Positions 16,631 through 24,706 are shown, numbered from the stretch's first letter. The stretch is DNA of 47,974 nt from Prevotella sp. (GCA_017470055.1 JAFUFD010000061.1:1-47974), one strand, 5' to 3'. The notes: generated by a model not told the origin, from the letters alone. Translations and numbers: made by a program.

Positions 16631-16673
16631 AATAACTTTACTCTATAAATGTTTATAATAATGTTTCTTATTC

Positions 16674-17345
16674 TTACAGGGGAGCGCCCTCCGTAGGCTC
16701 CTCTTCCTCCATCGGGATGTTGTTGTTTCGGGCGTATTCCTCCATCATGCCAATGTATCCATTGTCACTAAAGATGTCTGGCTCGATGAAGTTGTTGACG
16801 CACCAGCGACCGTTCTCCATCCATAACTCGAAGGTCATCACGCCTTTTTCCCCCTGCTCGTCACTCTTACGTACGAACTTCACCTCGGCACGTGCCATGT
16901 TGCCGGTGAGCAGTTCTGCCTTGACACGCTCAATAGTCAGTGGGGTGGAGAGGTTTGCCGTCCATCTGCAACCCGTCTCATCACCGAAGAAACGCATGTC
17001 ACCTGTAGCATCTGCGTCATGTGCTGCGATGTTCTGTTTCAGAAGGAGGTAATACCCTGTGCAGTACTTGTCATCCATCTTGGTACCCAACTCCTTGGCA
17101 TTTGCCTTGACCTGCCCGTTGAACCATTTGTACATTTGTCTGACTTGGTACTCAACAGCCTCTACGGTCCACAGGTCGGCAGGTGCCACGTCCTCCACAT
17201 CATCAGCCTGTGCGGCAAGGGAGTCTGCGGTAGTCTCGTTGCTTAGCGAGTCGGTGTCTGCCCCTGCGGTCTTGGTCTTGTTGCCACATGCTACCAAGGC
17301 AGTGGTTACCATTGCGATGGCGAAACTTAATAATGCTTTCCTCAT
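16674..17345 (-). CDS. DUF3828-like lipoprotein (second copy)
   Basis: This 223-residue protein has a lipobox (ALVAC, Cys20), a Ser/Thr/Ala-rich acidic tether (residues 21-50) and then a domain starting WTVEAVEYQVRQMYKWFNG. The domain ends with LWMENGRWCVNNFIEPD, the Trp-x-Val-x-Asn last strand also seen in the lipoprotein at 12619-13263. The inferred role is an envelope-anchored ligand-binding or accessory subunit. It lies 43 bases before the TMEM43 gene in the same direction, and no promoter match is visible in between. Confidence 0.8.
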   Translation of the reverse strand: MRKALLSFAIAMVTTALVACGNKTKTAGADTDSLSNETTADSLAAQADDVEDVAPADLWTVEAVEYQVRQMYKWFNGQVKANAKELGTKMDDKYCTGYYLLLKQNIAAHDADATGDMRFFGDETGCRWTANLSTPLTIERVKAELLTGNMARAEVKFVRKSDEQGEKGVMTFELWMENGRWCVNNFIEPDIFSDNGYIGMMEEYARNNNIPMEEEEPTEGAPL

Positions 17346-17376
17346 AATAGTTTTAATTGTTTAATGATTTGATTAT

Positions 17377-17991
17377 TTATGTGTTGTTAATCTGCTCAGA
17401 GTGGTCGAATACGGGTCGCATGCCGTCCCACTGGAAGTGATGCTTTATCTGCTCAAGGTTGTCAAAGATGAGAAGTTCCTTGCCTTCTTGGGGTAACCTG
17501 AAACTATAGTCGCCCCTTTCTGTTCTGGCTAACCAGTCACCAATGGCATTTGGCTCTGGGGTGAGCGTTTGCTTTTTGGGATTGTAGTCGTAGAAGCAGA
17601 TGATTTCTATTTCTGGGTCAACGGGTTGACCGATGACAACAGCGAAAAGACGATGACCATTCGAACGGCGCCATACACATGCCTGCATATACTGGCGGTC
17701 GCTACCGGCGTTGTACGACTCCACAAAGCCGTTCTTCGCATCCACTTCCACGGTGTAGCCATCATCGTCATCGAGTACGATCTTACTAACGCCCATCTGC
17801 ATCACCTGACAGACATCGCCTACGGCTGCTGTCGACCATGTCATGTCGAAGCGTTCCAGCATGATAGCAAGTCCAGAAGTCGGTACGTCGTTAATCACTT
17901 TCGTCTTCCATCCCGTCTGAATCGTCTTCAGGGATATGCCCTGTGCCAGCATCGGCAGCATCAGGGCTATCGTTAAAATCAGTTTCTTCAT
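17377..17991 (-). CDS. hypothetical secreted protein (204 aa)
   Basis: The protein has a signal peptide (MKKLILTIALMLPMLAQG). The mature part begins ISLKTIQTGWKTKVINDVPT and contains short beta-rich segments such as KIVLDDDDGYTVEVDAKNGF and IEIICFYDYNPKK. I see no catalytic motif or named domain. Spacing to the next gene is 31 bases with no promoter match. It is likely part of the same transcription unit and acts in the envelope or periplasm. Function unknown. Confidence 0.78.
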   Translation of the reverse strand: MKKLILTIALMLPMLAQGISLKTIQTGWKTKVINDVPTSGLAIMLERFDMTWSTAAVGDVCQVMQMGVSKIVLDDDDGYTVEVDAKNGFVESYNAGSDRQYMQACVWRRSNGHRLFAVVIGQPVDPEIEIICFYDYNPKKQTLTPEPNAIGDWLARTERGDYSFRLPQEGKELLIFDNLEQIKHHFQWDGMRPVFDHSEQINNT

Positions 17992-18041
17992 ATCGTCAGC
18001 ATTCTTTGTTCTTTCATATTTACCTTGCAGGGTGCCTTATT

Positions 18042-18206
18042 TCAGTCCATTCCAGTGTCCTCTGATATTCTTGCATTGCGTGCATAGATCTCCATCACCA
18101 TGGGAATCATCGCAGCGGTGCCTTGCGCACTCTTTCCCAGGAATTTCCTATATACAGCCTCGAACTCCTCATAGTCGCTGGGGACATTGGTGAAGACGAC
18201 AGACAT
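18042..18206 (-). CDS. short ORF (54 aa), probable truncated DUF6935-like protein
   Basis: The frame starts MSVVFTNVPSDYEEFEAVYR, continues KFLGKSAQGTAAMIPMVMEI and stops soon after YARNARIS. It begins five bases after the stop of the beta-flower gene, so it is positioned for coupled translation. The pattern FLGK-SAQG-AAM-PM-MEIY is, as I recall, the N-terminal signature of a longer Bacteroidetes family (DUF6935-like). If so, this copy has lost its C-terminal half. No resumed frame of the missing part was spotted downstream, which suggests deletion rather than one frameshift. Confidence 0.5.
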   Translation of the reverse strand: MSVVFTNVPSDYEEFEAVYRKFLGKSAQGTAAMIPMVMEIYARNARISEDTGMD

Positions 18207-18211
18207 CTGTT

Positions 18212-19258
18212 TTAAAAATGATAGAATCCGAAGAAGTAGATGATGGCAACATGGCGCAAATTGGTCATGTTCTTAGCCTTACCAATGATACTACCGCTCT
18301 TGCGGACATCACCATTAGACTCGACCTTACCCACGATGCTACCTTTGATACGCACATTACCGTTGCTGTCAATATTCCCGATAATAGAACCGCTCTTCAG
18401 CACGTCACCATTAGAGCGAAGGGTCCCAACGTTACTGCCACCGACGTATATGCTACCGTTGGAGCGAATCTGACCTTTATTAGAGCCGTTGATGATAACG
18501 GTACCGTCGTTTTTGAGTTTTCCGAAAATACTTCCACCTTTATATAGTACTGCTTCGCCAGAGGAACTGTTACCGCCGGAAGTTGTAACAGTTGTTCGTG
18601 TCATGGTGTATCCACCGACTCCTCCTTCTTGATAGTTCTTTTGAAGTTCCTGCATTTTTCCCGTCTTATACAGGACACCATAGACACAGAAGGCAAGGAT
18701 GCGTTTGTCCATTGGTTGAGTAGCGTGAGCGATATTACTATCGAAAAGAACTACTTGTCCGTCATCGCTGACAGAGCCAATCTTTCCGTTGTTCCAGTAG
18801 GCATCACCATTGTCTTGCACTAGGATATTATAAATCTTACCAGAAGAAACGTTGCCGTCTTTTATCAGCCCCTTTTGTTTGCCGTCTTGCCCCATTACGG
18901 CACCATCATCTTGGAAAGTATAGGTAATGTCGTTGCCGTCAATCTTGAATACTTTGGTGTCAGGATAATATGTTCCTACCAAAAAGTTGTCCGATCCATA
19001 AAGTACCTGAATACCACCATCGCTAGTTGTGTTTTTTGCCTTGTTTGGGTCAAACTGTTCTTTCGCAGCGTCAGTAGCCTTGTCAATACCCTTGTCGATG
19101 GCATTGTCAATTGCTTGGTCGATCTTACTCTCTACCTTTGATCTTGCCGAGTATTTCGCTCTGTTCAGCACATTACCAAACTGGGCTGATGCCGTTGCCT
19201 GTACACCAAAGGCAATCAATAGCGCCAATACTGTTTTTGTCATTGATTTGCTCGTCAT
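18212..19258 (-). CDS. secreted 5-fold beta-flower repeat protein
   Basis: The 348-residue protein has a signal peptide (ending ATASAQ, about residue 25). A helical region rich in Lys/Asp follows (ESKIDQAIDNAIDKGIDKAT), then beta domains. The C-terminal third holds about seven short repeats of the form GS-x-x-G-x-I-x-S/N-NG-x-V (for example SGSIIGNIDSNGNVR and KGSIVGKVESNGDVR). It ends in an aromatic-rich tail (RHVAIIYFFGFYHF). This matches the Bacteroidetes proteins named 5-fold beta-flower, whose role is not known. The regular repeats suggest a closed beta-structure that displays loops at the surface. Confidence 0.83.
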   Translation of the reverse strand: MTSKSMTKTVLALLIAFGVQATASAQFGNVLNRAKYSARSKVESKIDQAIDNAIDKGIDKATDAAKEQFDPNKAKNTTSDGGIQVLYGSDNFLVGTYYPDTKVFKIDGNDITYTFQDDGAVMGQDGKQKGLIKDGNVSSGKIYNILVQDNGDAYWNNGKIGSVSDDGQVVLFDSNIAHATQPMDKRILAFCVYGVLYKTGKMQELQKNYQEGGVGGYTMTRTTVTTSGGNSSSGEAVLYKGGSIFGKLKNDGTVIINGSNKGQIRSNGSIYVGGSNVGTLRSNGDVLKSGSIIGNIDSNGNVRIKGSIVGKVESNGDVRKSGSIIGKAKNMTNLRHVAIIYFFGFYHF

Positions 19259-19302
19259 CTCTTTTCGCTTTTAATGGTTAATACATTTTATTGTAAGTCT
19301 TA

Positions 19303-19473
19303 TTATAAGTTTTCGTCTTGGTCTTTTCTGGTGTATTTCTTGATCTTCTGCTCCACCATCTTGTCGAGTTTCTTCTCCACGTTACGCCCCACCAAGTCTT
19401 CCATCTTGAGTATACGCTCCAGATAGTCCTCGGCATATCTCATTGCCGCCTCTTGGTGTCTCGTTTTTGCCAT
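19303..19473 (-). CDS. small charged coiled-coil protein (56 aa)
   Basis: The ATG at 19473 opens MAKTRHQEAAMRYAEDYLER, followed by heptad-like KMEDLVGRNVEKKLDKMVEQ and a basic tail ending DENL. It is a single amphipathic helix by appearance, without a signal peptide, so it is cytoplasmic. It is the first gene after the promoter/operator at 19501-19563, with a leader of about 20 bases. This supports a real gene despite its size. I do not recognise it. Confidence 0.68.
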   Translation of the reverse strand: MAKTRHQEAAMRYAEDYLERILKMEDLVGRNVEKKLDKMVEQKIKKYTRKDQDENL

Positions 19474-19500
19474 GACTGATTACATTTACAAACTCGGTTG

Positions 19501-19563
19501 CAAATGTACGATGAAATAGACGAAACGTTGTTATCATTTCGTCAAGTAATCTTATCATTTCGT
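19501..19563 (-). promoter_or_regulatory. promoter of the TMEM43 operon with overlapping operator
   Basis: TACATTTG on the minus strand (19501-19508) matches TAnnTTTG, 28 bases before the ATG of the small protein. Just upstream, GACGAAA (19519-19525) and TTTCGTC (19537-19543) form an inverted repeat with an 11-base spacer where a -33 element would lie. The 12-mer TTATCATTTCGT occurs twice (19531-19542 and 19552-19563), with starts exactly 21 bases, two helical turns, apart. This layout suggests binding of a dimeric or tandem regulator. The AraC-type regulator gene ends only six bases away. Confidence 0.6.
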
Positions 19564-19568
19564 TTAAT

Positions 19569-21089
19569 TTACGCCTTTCGCTCTAAGTATTGTGTAGGTG
19601 TAAGCCCGAAAGTCTTCTTGAAAGCACGGGTGAAATTGGGTGTGTCGTTATAGGCGCAAAGCGTGGCTATTTCGCTGACATTCATTTCTGGGTGGTTGTC
19701 AAGCAAATGGCGAGCCCTGCGCATGCGGACGGTCTGGATGAACGACTGCGGTGTCTCGTCCGTCAGTGCCGTCAGCCGTTGGCGGAACTGGAAGAGGCTC
19801 ATACCCAGTTGCTCTGCGACATGACTGGCGTCAATCTGCCCCGTGAGGATTAACTCGTTGATGGTGTTGATGGTCCTCTCCAGGAAATCACGGTCAGCGG
19901 CATTAAGTTCGTCAGTGCCCTCCTTGGTATTAGTGGAGATAGCGTTGTCGTAATGCTCGTTGAGCACGTTGTATTTCTCACGCAGTTCCTTGATATGCTC
20001 ACTGAGTTGGTTGTTGATGTGTGCCTGCTGTTGCTGTCTCCTGCGCATCAGCCACCAGACGGCGACAGCGAAGACGGCGATGGCAAGGGCGGTGGCAATA
20101 GCCCATAGTTTGGCACGTCGCTGCTCATGGTTCTCGATCTGCAACCAGTCGTTGCCGAACTCGGCGTTATAGCGTGCCAGTGTCTCTGCCGATGTCTTGC
20201 TGTAGATGGAGTCCTTCAGGTCGTTGAAGCGGTCGAGTTGGTGTTTCGCCTCGTCAGGATTGCTTTTCCAGAGTGCCTCATAGAGTCCCCTGCGTGCGTG
20301 TACCTCATTATAAGGGTCGCCCAGTTGCATGAAGATATCGGCCGCCTCCTGGTAGTAAGGCAAAGCATCCTCCTCACGCTTTTGGGAGGTCAGTGCCATG
20401 CCCATCTTGTTGCAGGCAATACCTAACGAATGGCGGTCCTCTGTCTTGCGGAGGAAGGGGATGACCTCCCGCAGTATCTTCTCCGCCTCCTGGTACTGGT
20501 GCAGACCGATGAGGATGGACGCCTTCTGGGCCAAGCGTACCATGACACGTGGTTCGTTGCCTGTCGATTTGTCAATCTCGTAGGCTTTTTCGATATATGG
20601 TAGCGCTTTCTGGTCGTTGCCTTGGGCGTGGTACACCTCCGATGCCATTGCCTGCAGGACGGCCATACGCCCGGGGTTGTTCACTTTAGAGGCTTGCTCG
20701 ATGCCTTTCAGTATGTATTTCTCCGCCTCATAGGGCTGATTGGCTCCCATGTAGATACCGGCAAGGGTGTTGAGGCTTGACGACATCACGTCCGGGTCAC
20801 CCGTCTTCTCGTCGAGCGCATAGCACTCCTTAGCGTATCTTGCCGCCTCGTCATAGTTAGACAGGCGGACATGGATGATGGCAAGAAGGCTCAGGCAGTC
20901 TGCCTCCAGTTCCGTCCCCTTGCTCAGAGACAGTGCCTCTTTGGCAATGATGGCAGCCTGTTTGTAGTCTTGCTGGGCATACGCCTCATCGGCTGCCTCA
21001 TAGAGTTGTGTCGCCTTGTTGTTGTCGGCAAAAGCCGTCAACATCATCAGCAGGCATCCTGTCAGTAGTATGAGTCTTTTTCGCATCAT
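19569..21089 (-). CDS. membrane-bound TPR-AraC family transcriptional regulator
   Basis: The 506-residue protein (from ATG 21089) has a signal-like N-terminus and a series of TPR helices (about 25-300: ATQLYEAADEAYAQQDYKQA and several similar units). One membrane segment (AIATALAIAVFAVAVWWLM) and a short coiled coil follow, and the protein ends in an AraC-type double helix-turn-helix (LGMSLFQFRQRLTALTDETP ... YNDTPNFTRAFKKTFGLTP). Such proteins are thought to sense an envelope signal by the periplasmic TPR part and bind DNA from the membrane. The start at 21089 (or 21086) is chosen because a -7 element at 21106-21113 lies inside the longer possible frame. Its likely target is the promoter at 19501-19563. 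Confidence 0.88.
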   Translation of the reverse strand: MMRKRLILLTGCLLMMLTAFADNNKATQLYEAADEAYAQQDYKQAAIIAKEALSLSKGTELEADCLSLLAIIHVRLSNYDEAARYAKECYALDEKTGDPDVMSSSLNTLAGIYMGANQPYEAEKYILKGIEQASKVNNPGRMAVLQAMASEVYHAQGNDQKALPYIEKAYEIDKSTGNEPRVMVRLAQKASILIGLHQYQEAEKILREVIPFLRKTEDRHSLGIACNKMGMALTSQKREEDALPYYQEAADIFMQLGDPYNEVHARRGLYEALWKSNPDEAKHQLDRFNDLKDSIYSKTSAETLARYNAEFGNDWLQIENHEQRRAKLWAIATALAIAVFAVAVWWLMRRRQQQQAHINNQLSEHIKELREKYNVLNEHYDNAISTNTKEGTDELNAADRDFLERTINTINELILTGQIDASHVAEQLGMSLFQFRQRLTALTDETPQSFIQTVRMRRARHLLDNHPEMNVSEIATLCAYNDTPNFTRAFKKTFGLTPTQYLERKA

Positions 21090-21105
21090 TATAGGAATTT
21101 TGGTA

Positions 21106-21113
21106 CAAAAATA
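21106..21113 (-). promoter_or_regulatory. -7 element for the AraC-type regulator (TATTTTTG)
   Basis: TATTTTTG on the minus strand matches TAnnTTTG, 17 bases before ATG 21089. It rules out the upstream in-frame ATG at 21155 as the main start. Confidence 0.5.
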
Positions 21114-21141
21114 CGAAAAATCCGAAATTCTGCAAAAGATA

Positions 21142-21173
21142 TTTGGCGGAATCATAAAAAAGAAGTATTTTTG
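21142..21173 (+). promoter_or_regulatory. promoter TTTG-N20-TATTTTTG
   Basis: TTTG at 21142-21145 and TATTTTTG at 21166-21173 have the standard 20-base spacing and precede the ATG at 21201 by 27 bases. The promoter is back to back with that of the AraC-type regulator. Confidence 0.65.
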
Positions 21174-21200
21174 TTCCCCAAGAATACTAACCTAACATAT

Positions 21201-22166
21201 ATGGAACAACTGTTTTTCGAACTGATACGGGTTTCCATCGGACAGTTAGACTGTCTGAGTCGTGGTCCAGAACCAGAGGAGTGGCAAGAGTTGAGCGAGA
21301 TGGCCCATGAGCAGCAGATGGTGGGTGTCTGCTATCGTGGTGTGCAGGCTTTGTTTGAGTACGGACTCAGGGTGCCGCAGGACTTGGTGATTGACTGGAT
21401 GTCAGAGGCAGAGCAGATAGAGGAGCGTAACGACCTCATGAACCAACGCTGTGCCAAGGTACAGGAGATGCTGGGGGACAGGGCGCTCCTGTCGAGTGTG
21501 CTGGCAGGACAGGGGGCGGCGCATGACTATGCCGAGACGTTGCGGACGCTCCGCCAGCCTGATGGCCTCGACTTCTATACCAACGGCTCGCAGGAGGAGT
21601 TGATAGCCTTTGTGAAGCGTAGCGGTCAGCAAGAGGTAAGGAAAGACAGCCAGCAGGTGTTCCTTGCGATGTGGGACGATACGGAGGTGCGCCTGCACTA
21701 TCGTATCGGTATGGGAAAGAATCCTTTGAGAAACAGGAAGATACGCCAATGGTTTGCGAAGAACCGCAAGGCATTGTTCGTGAGGGATGGTGAGATGACA
21801 CGTCCGTCAGCGACGATGAATGTGGTGTATATGCTGGTGCGCCTCTATTGGCAGTTCCTCTATAAAGGTATCACTTTGCGTGAGTTGTCCGACTGTTTCT
21901 TCGCCCTGAAGCGGTTGGCAGAAAAAGGCGGCGTGTCGACCATCAATTACAAGAAGGTGTTAGGCGGTTTTGGTATCCTCGGCTTTGCCAGAGGCATCAT
22001 CTGGGTACTTCAGGAGGTTTTCGGACTGGAGGAGGGGATGCAAATCCTGGAGCCCTCGGAGTCGCAAGGCTCCTTCATCCTTCGTGAGGTGATGGCTGGC
22101 AAGCGGAACGTCTTGCGCCTCCTCTTGAGATATCCAGTAGACTTGCTGTTTTCTTTTATTCCTTGA
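21201..22166 (+). CDS. nucleotidyltransferase-like protein (NTP_transf_5 type), active-site motif degenerate
   Basis: The 321-residue protein resembles the uncharacterised nucleotidyltransferase family (NTP_transf_5). It has a helical N-terminus (LFFELIRVSIGQLDCL), a central LRQPDGLDFYTNGSQEEL where the family normally has G-D-I-D-L, and a helical end. Here only one Asp of the usual DxD pair is retained (GLDFY), so it may not transfer nucleotides. The start ATG 21201 is used because it follows the promoter at 21142-21173. Family members are often near capsule or surface genes; none of its immediate neighbours explains its role. It converges with and overlaps the phosphatase gene by 11 bases. 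Confidence 0.7.
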   Translation: MEQLFFELIRVSIGQLDCLSRGPEPEEWQELSEMAHEQQMVGVCYRGVQALFEYGLRVPQDLVIDWMSEAEQIEERNDLMNQRCAKVQEMLGDRALLSSVLAGQGAAHDYAETLRTLRQPDGLDFYTNGSQEELIAFVKRSGQQEVRKDSQQVFLAMWDDTEVRLHYRIGMGKNPLRNRKIRQWFAKNRKALFVRDGEMTRPSATMNVVYMLVRLYWQFLYKGITLRELSDCFFALKRLAEKGGVSTINYKKVLGGFGILGFARGIIWVLQEVFGLEEGMQILEPSESQGSFILREVMAGKRNVLRLLLRYPVDLLFSFIP

Positions 22167-23421
22167 TGTCCTGGCAGCGCCTCAGATAGAAGTCACGGAA
22201 GTCGCTCCATTTATAATAAGGTGCCTGTGTGGTGGGGACGGGTAGTGTTGCCTCCAAGCCGTTCAACAGGCATTTCACAAGGATGTCGTTGCGTCCTTGC
22301 TTGCCACGATAGAACACCAGTTGGATGTTGCAAGCCTTGCACGTCTCCCAGTTCTGATAGCAGTTCTTCACCTCGTAGGGATCCTCAGGGTCGAGGTCTG
22401 CGCCATTGATACCCATCAGCACGGTCAGCGGTCCGATGAAGGAGTCGTGCCCAAAGCGCAGGTCGGCGATATGGTCGCTGGTACCAGCCAATACCGCATC
22501 GGCTTTCTGGATGAAATCCTGCAGGATGGGGATGACCACATACTTGTCGGTGAACACCCAAGTGTAGGATCCTAAGTTGGAACTCTCCCATAGGGTTACG
22601 ATGTCCTCATCTGTTATCAGGTTGCCCATCATCCCCTCATAGTTGATGCTGGGCAATGTCTTGTAGAAGTCGATGAGAAGATAGGCGTCCTTATTCGTGT
22701 CCCAAGGCAGTCCCTCCGTTGTGGTGAAAGTCCTTGCCATCACCTTGTCGACAATGGTGTTGTCGCTCTTGAATTGGCTTCTGTTCTCCTCATAGCGGGG
22801 CTTTGCCTTCGGGAAGTGGTACTTGTGGGGATTCTGACGGTCATTAGGGACGACGGCATCGAGGGTGAAGCGGGATGACTGCTCACGAATCTCTATCTTC
22901 GGATTACACTGCACCAGTTCCTGGCAGAATGCCGACATGCTGAGGACGCAGCGTCCTGAGAGGGAGGAGACAGCAAGGACGTTGCCGCCTTTCCTAAATA
23001 CCTCAGGAAACTGGTTGTACATCCTGCGGGCAATGCCCTGGTGTTGCTCCCATCCCAACTGGGTCAGTTCGCCCACTCCTGTCATCAACTCCTCCTTGAC
23101 GGCGATAAACTTCTGGTAGAAGGTCTCGCCCTCAGGAGTGAGCAACTGTTTCTCGTGGGCAGTGGTCAACAGGGTGTCTAAGTCCAGATAGAGCCTGTCT
23201 GTCCAGTTGTAGCGTGACCCATGGCGGGCATAGTGGCTGATATAGAAAGGCTTGTATCCTTTGGGTGCTTTGGTTTGCTGCCCTGTCTCAAACAGATAGG
23301 GGCAGTCGTTGCCATACGCTTTTCGAGGGTTCTCCCTGAGTTGGTCCAGTACTTTGTTGTTTTGGGCTCCACTCGCCATCGCGAGGAGCACCATCAGTAG
23401 AATAGGTAATAGTCTTTTCAT
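22156..23421 (-). CDS. secreted histidine-acid phosphatase, MINPP/phytase-like
   Basis: The 421-residue protein (from ATG 23421) has a signal peptide ending near ASGAQ. It has the histidine-phosphatase motif RHGSRYN at residues 66-72, preceded by FYISHYA. Further on, FGHDSFIGPLTVLMG supplies the HD proton-donor pair typical of the two-domain acid phosphatases. Bacteroides homologues of this type are multiple inositol polyphosphate phosphatases that strip phosphate from phytate, an abundant plant phosphate store, which fits a plant-fibre degrader. The in-frame ATG at 23448 is rejected because it overlaps the -7 element at 23446-23453. Confidence 0.88.
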   Translation of the reverse strand: MKRLLPILLMVLLAMASGAQNNKVLDQLRENPRKAYGNDCPYLFETGQQTKAPKGYKPFYISHYARHGSRYNWTDRLYLDLDTLLTTAHEKQLLTPEGETFYQKFIAVKEELMTGVGELTQLGWEQHQGIARRMYNQFPEVFRKGGNVLAVSSLSGRCVLSMSAFCQELVQCNPKIEIREQSSRFTLDAVVPNDRQNPHKYHFPKAKPRYEENRSQFKSDNTIVDKVMARTFTTTEGLPWDTNKDAYLLIDFYKTLPSINYEGMMGNLITDEDIVTLWESSNLGSYTWVFTDKYVVIPILQDFIQKADAVLAGTSDHIADLRFGHDSFIGPLTVLMGINGADLDPEDPYEVKNCYQNWETCKACNIQLVFYRGKQGRNDILVKCLLNGLEATLPVPTTQAPYYKWSDFRDFYLRRCQDIKE

Positions 23422-23445
23422 CGCCAGTTGAGTATTGAATCTTTG

Positions 23446-23453
23446 CAAAGATA
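23446..23453 (-). promoter_or_regulatory. -7 element for the acid phosphatase (TATCTTTG)
   Basis: TATCTTTG on the minus strand matches TAnnTTTG, 25 bases before ATG 23421. It fixes the translation start downstream. Confidence 0.55.
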
Positions 23454-23490
23454 AGACTTTTATCTTATTCTTCCAAATATTTTAGAAAAA

Positions 23491-23519
23491 AAGAGGCGAA
23501 CCATTTAGATTCGCCTCTT
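23491..23519 (-). terminator. intrinsic terminator of the minus-strand secreted-protein gene
   Basis: Ten-base arms AAGAGGCGAA (23491-23500) and TTCGCCTCTT (23510-23519) form a perfect stem; on the minus strand it runs into a T-run. It lies 20 bases after the stop at 23540. Confidence 0.9.
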
Positions 23520-23534
23520 ATAAATCGTTAGTGC

Positions 23535-23644
23535 GTGTATTACTTATTCACGAACTTTTTACCGTTCTGAATCAAGATACCCTTCTGGCTCTTGTCAACC
23601 TTCTGACCTGCGAGGTTGTAGATAGGAGCGTTAGCGTTATCTGC
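23535..23644 (-). repeat. outer inverted repeat, left arm (C-terminal tail)
   Basis: These 110 bases match 27439-27548 in opposite orientation with two mismatches. They cover the codons for the last ~34 residues, the stop and five bases beyond. Such identity next to diverged middles points to recent duplication or gene conversion. Confidence 0.9.
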
Positions 23645-24622
23645 AACCTTAGCCTTTGGAGTGTCAATTCCTGAAGGAGTATAATCCTTAATAGTCTTAC
23701 CCTTATAGAACTTCACACCTTGGAAGCCAATCTGCCAGTTATTTCCAAAAATATAATAGGTCTCACCAGGTTCTGCGTCAAATACAAACCAGATAAATTT
23801 TCTTGAACTTAATACATTGGCAGTTTTGGACTCATTTGTACCTGCATCAACATATTCATATGCTGTCTCAGTACCTATGATATAGTTTTCAACTGTGAAC
23901 GATGGGATAAATACCCAGGTGTTATCTGCGTTCTTTACATTCTGTGAATATCCCTCAACTTTATATTCAGTAGTATTCACATCAGCATTCCAAGTAAGTG
24001 CTTTTTGGGTGCTTCCTTTGACAATATAGAGCAGACGTGTGTCACCAGACTGTACAAAGGTTCCGATTTTCATTACACCAGCCTCAGTGGCTGTGGCTTT
24101 AACATAGTTACCACTATTAGGCAAGCCAACAGAACCATCAGGATTATAATATGTCCATCCGTCGGTATCTCCATCGGCTTTAAAACCAGGATAATATCTG
24201 TCTGCAAACCCATCTTCATTCCAAAATTGTTTCGAGACAAATGAAACATAAGGAACCCCCGAACCAATTACAGAGTAGAACTCGCCTGGAATTGTTGGCT
24301 GAGATTCTTTGTTGTTGCCACCTATCTTAAACTCTGCTGCATTCCAACCTGCTTCAGGCCAGTTTGCTTCAGTTAACCCAGAAGCACCACCTTGTGCGCT
24401 GGGAATTTCTATTGGAGTCTTACTGGAAACAACCTGTAAGTTGATAGGAGAGAGGTCGATAGTAGCGATCTTATCATTTCCACTCTCGGTAGGGTTAGCG
24501 AATTCTGTAGCCATCGTGCCACCAGGAGCAGCAACATAATTAACATCAGGTGTCCAATCGTCCTGCGCATTCACACTCATGGCAACAAGAGCCATGCTAA
24601 TGAGGGTAAAAATCTTTTTCAT
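23540..24622 (-). CDS. secreted protein with Prevotella-type C-terminal sorting tail (left paralogue)
   Basis: The 360-residue protein (ATG 24622) has signal peptide MKKIFTLISMALVAMSVNAQ and a beta-rich body (including WFVFDAEPGETYYIFGNNWQ then IGFQGVKFYKG). It ends with NAPIYNLAGQKVDKSQKGIL and a Lys-rich finish, typical of the C-terminal sorting tails of Prevotella secreted proteins. The gene at 26539 encodes a paralogue: the leader and signal peptide are nearly identical in DNA, as is the tail, but the middle differs strongly while keeping the GESYIV..QLGFGGFEF-type core. The 28 codons upstream of the chosen ATG belong to the duplicated leader, not the protein. Unlike its paralogue, it has no TAnnTTTG element upstream in the present orientation. 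Role unknown; probably surface-exposed or carbohydrate-binding. Confidence 0.82.
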   Translation of the reverse strand: MKKIFTLISMALVAMSVNAQDDWTPDVNYVAAPGGTMATEFANPTESGNDKIATIDLSPINLQVVSSKTPIEIPSAQGGASGLTEANWPEAGWNAAEFKIGGNNKESQPTIPGEFYSVIGSGVPYVSFVSKQFWNEDGFADRYYPGFKADGDTDGWTYYNPDGSVGLPNSGNYVKATATEAGVMKIGTFVQSGDTRLLYIVKGSTQKALTWNADVNTTEYKVEGYSQNVKNADNTWVFIPSFTVENYIIGTETAYEYVDAGTNESKTANVLSSRKFIWFVFDAEPGETYYIFGNNWQIGFQGVKFYKGKTIKDYTPSGIDTPKAKVADNANAPIYNLAGQKVDKSQKGILIQNGKKFVNK

Positions 24623-24700
24623 AAGCGTTTTAGTTTTGTTTGTTAATATTTGAGTTAATTGTAGTTCGTTGCTTTCGCCATCCACCTCTTGCGCAGAGGT
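24563..24700 (-). repeat. inner inverted repeat, left arm (leader plus signal peptide)
   Basis: These 138 bases match 26461-26598 in opposite orientation with three mismatches; the first 110 bases are identical. The repeat covers the 5' leader, a small CCTCT-GCGCA-AGAGG hairpin at its outer edge, and the signal-peptide codons. Similarity stops sharply at the hairpin on the promoter side and at the signal cleavage site on the gene side. Confidence 0.93.
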
Positions 24701-24706
24701 AGACAC

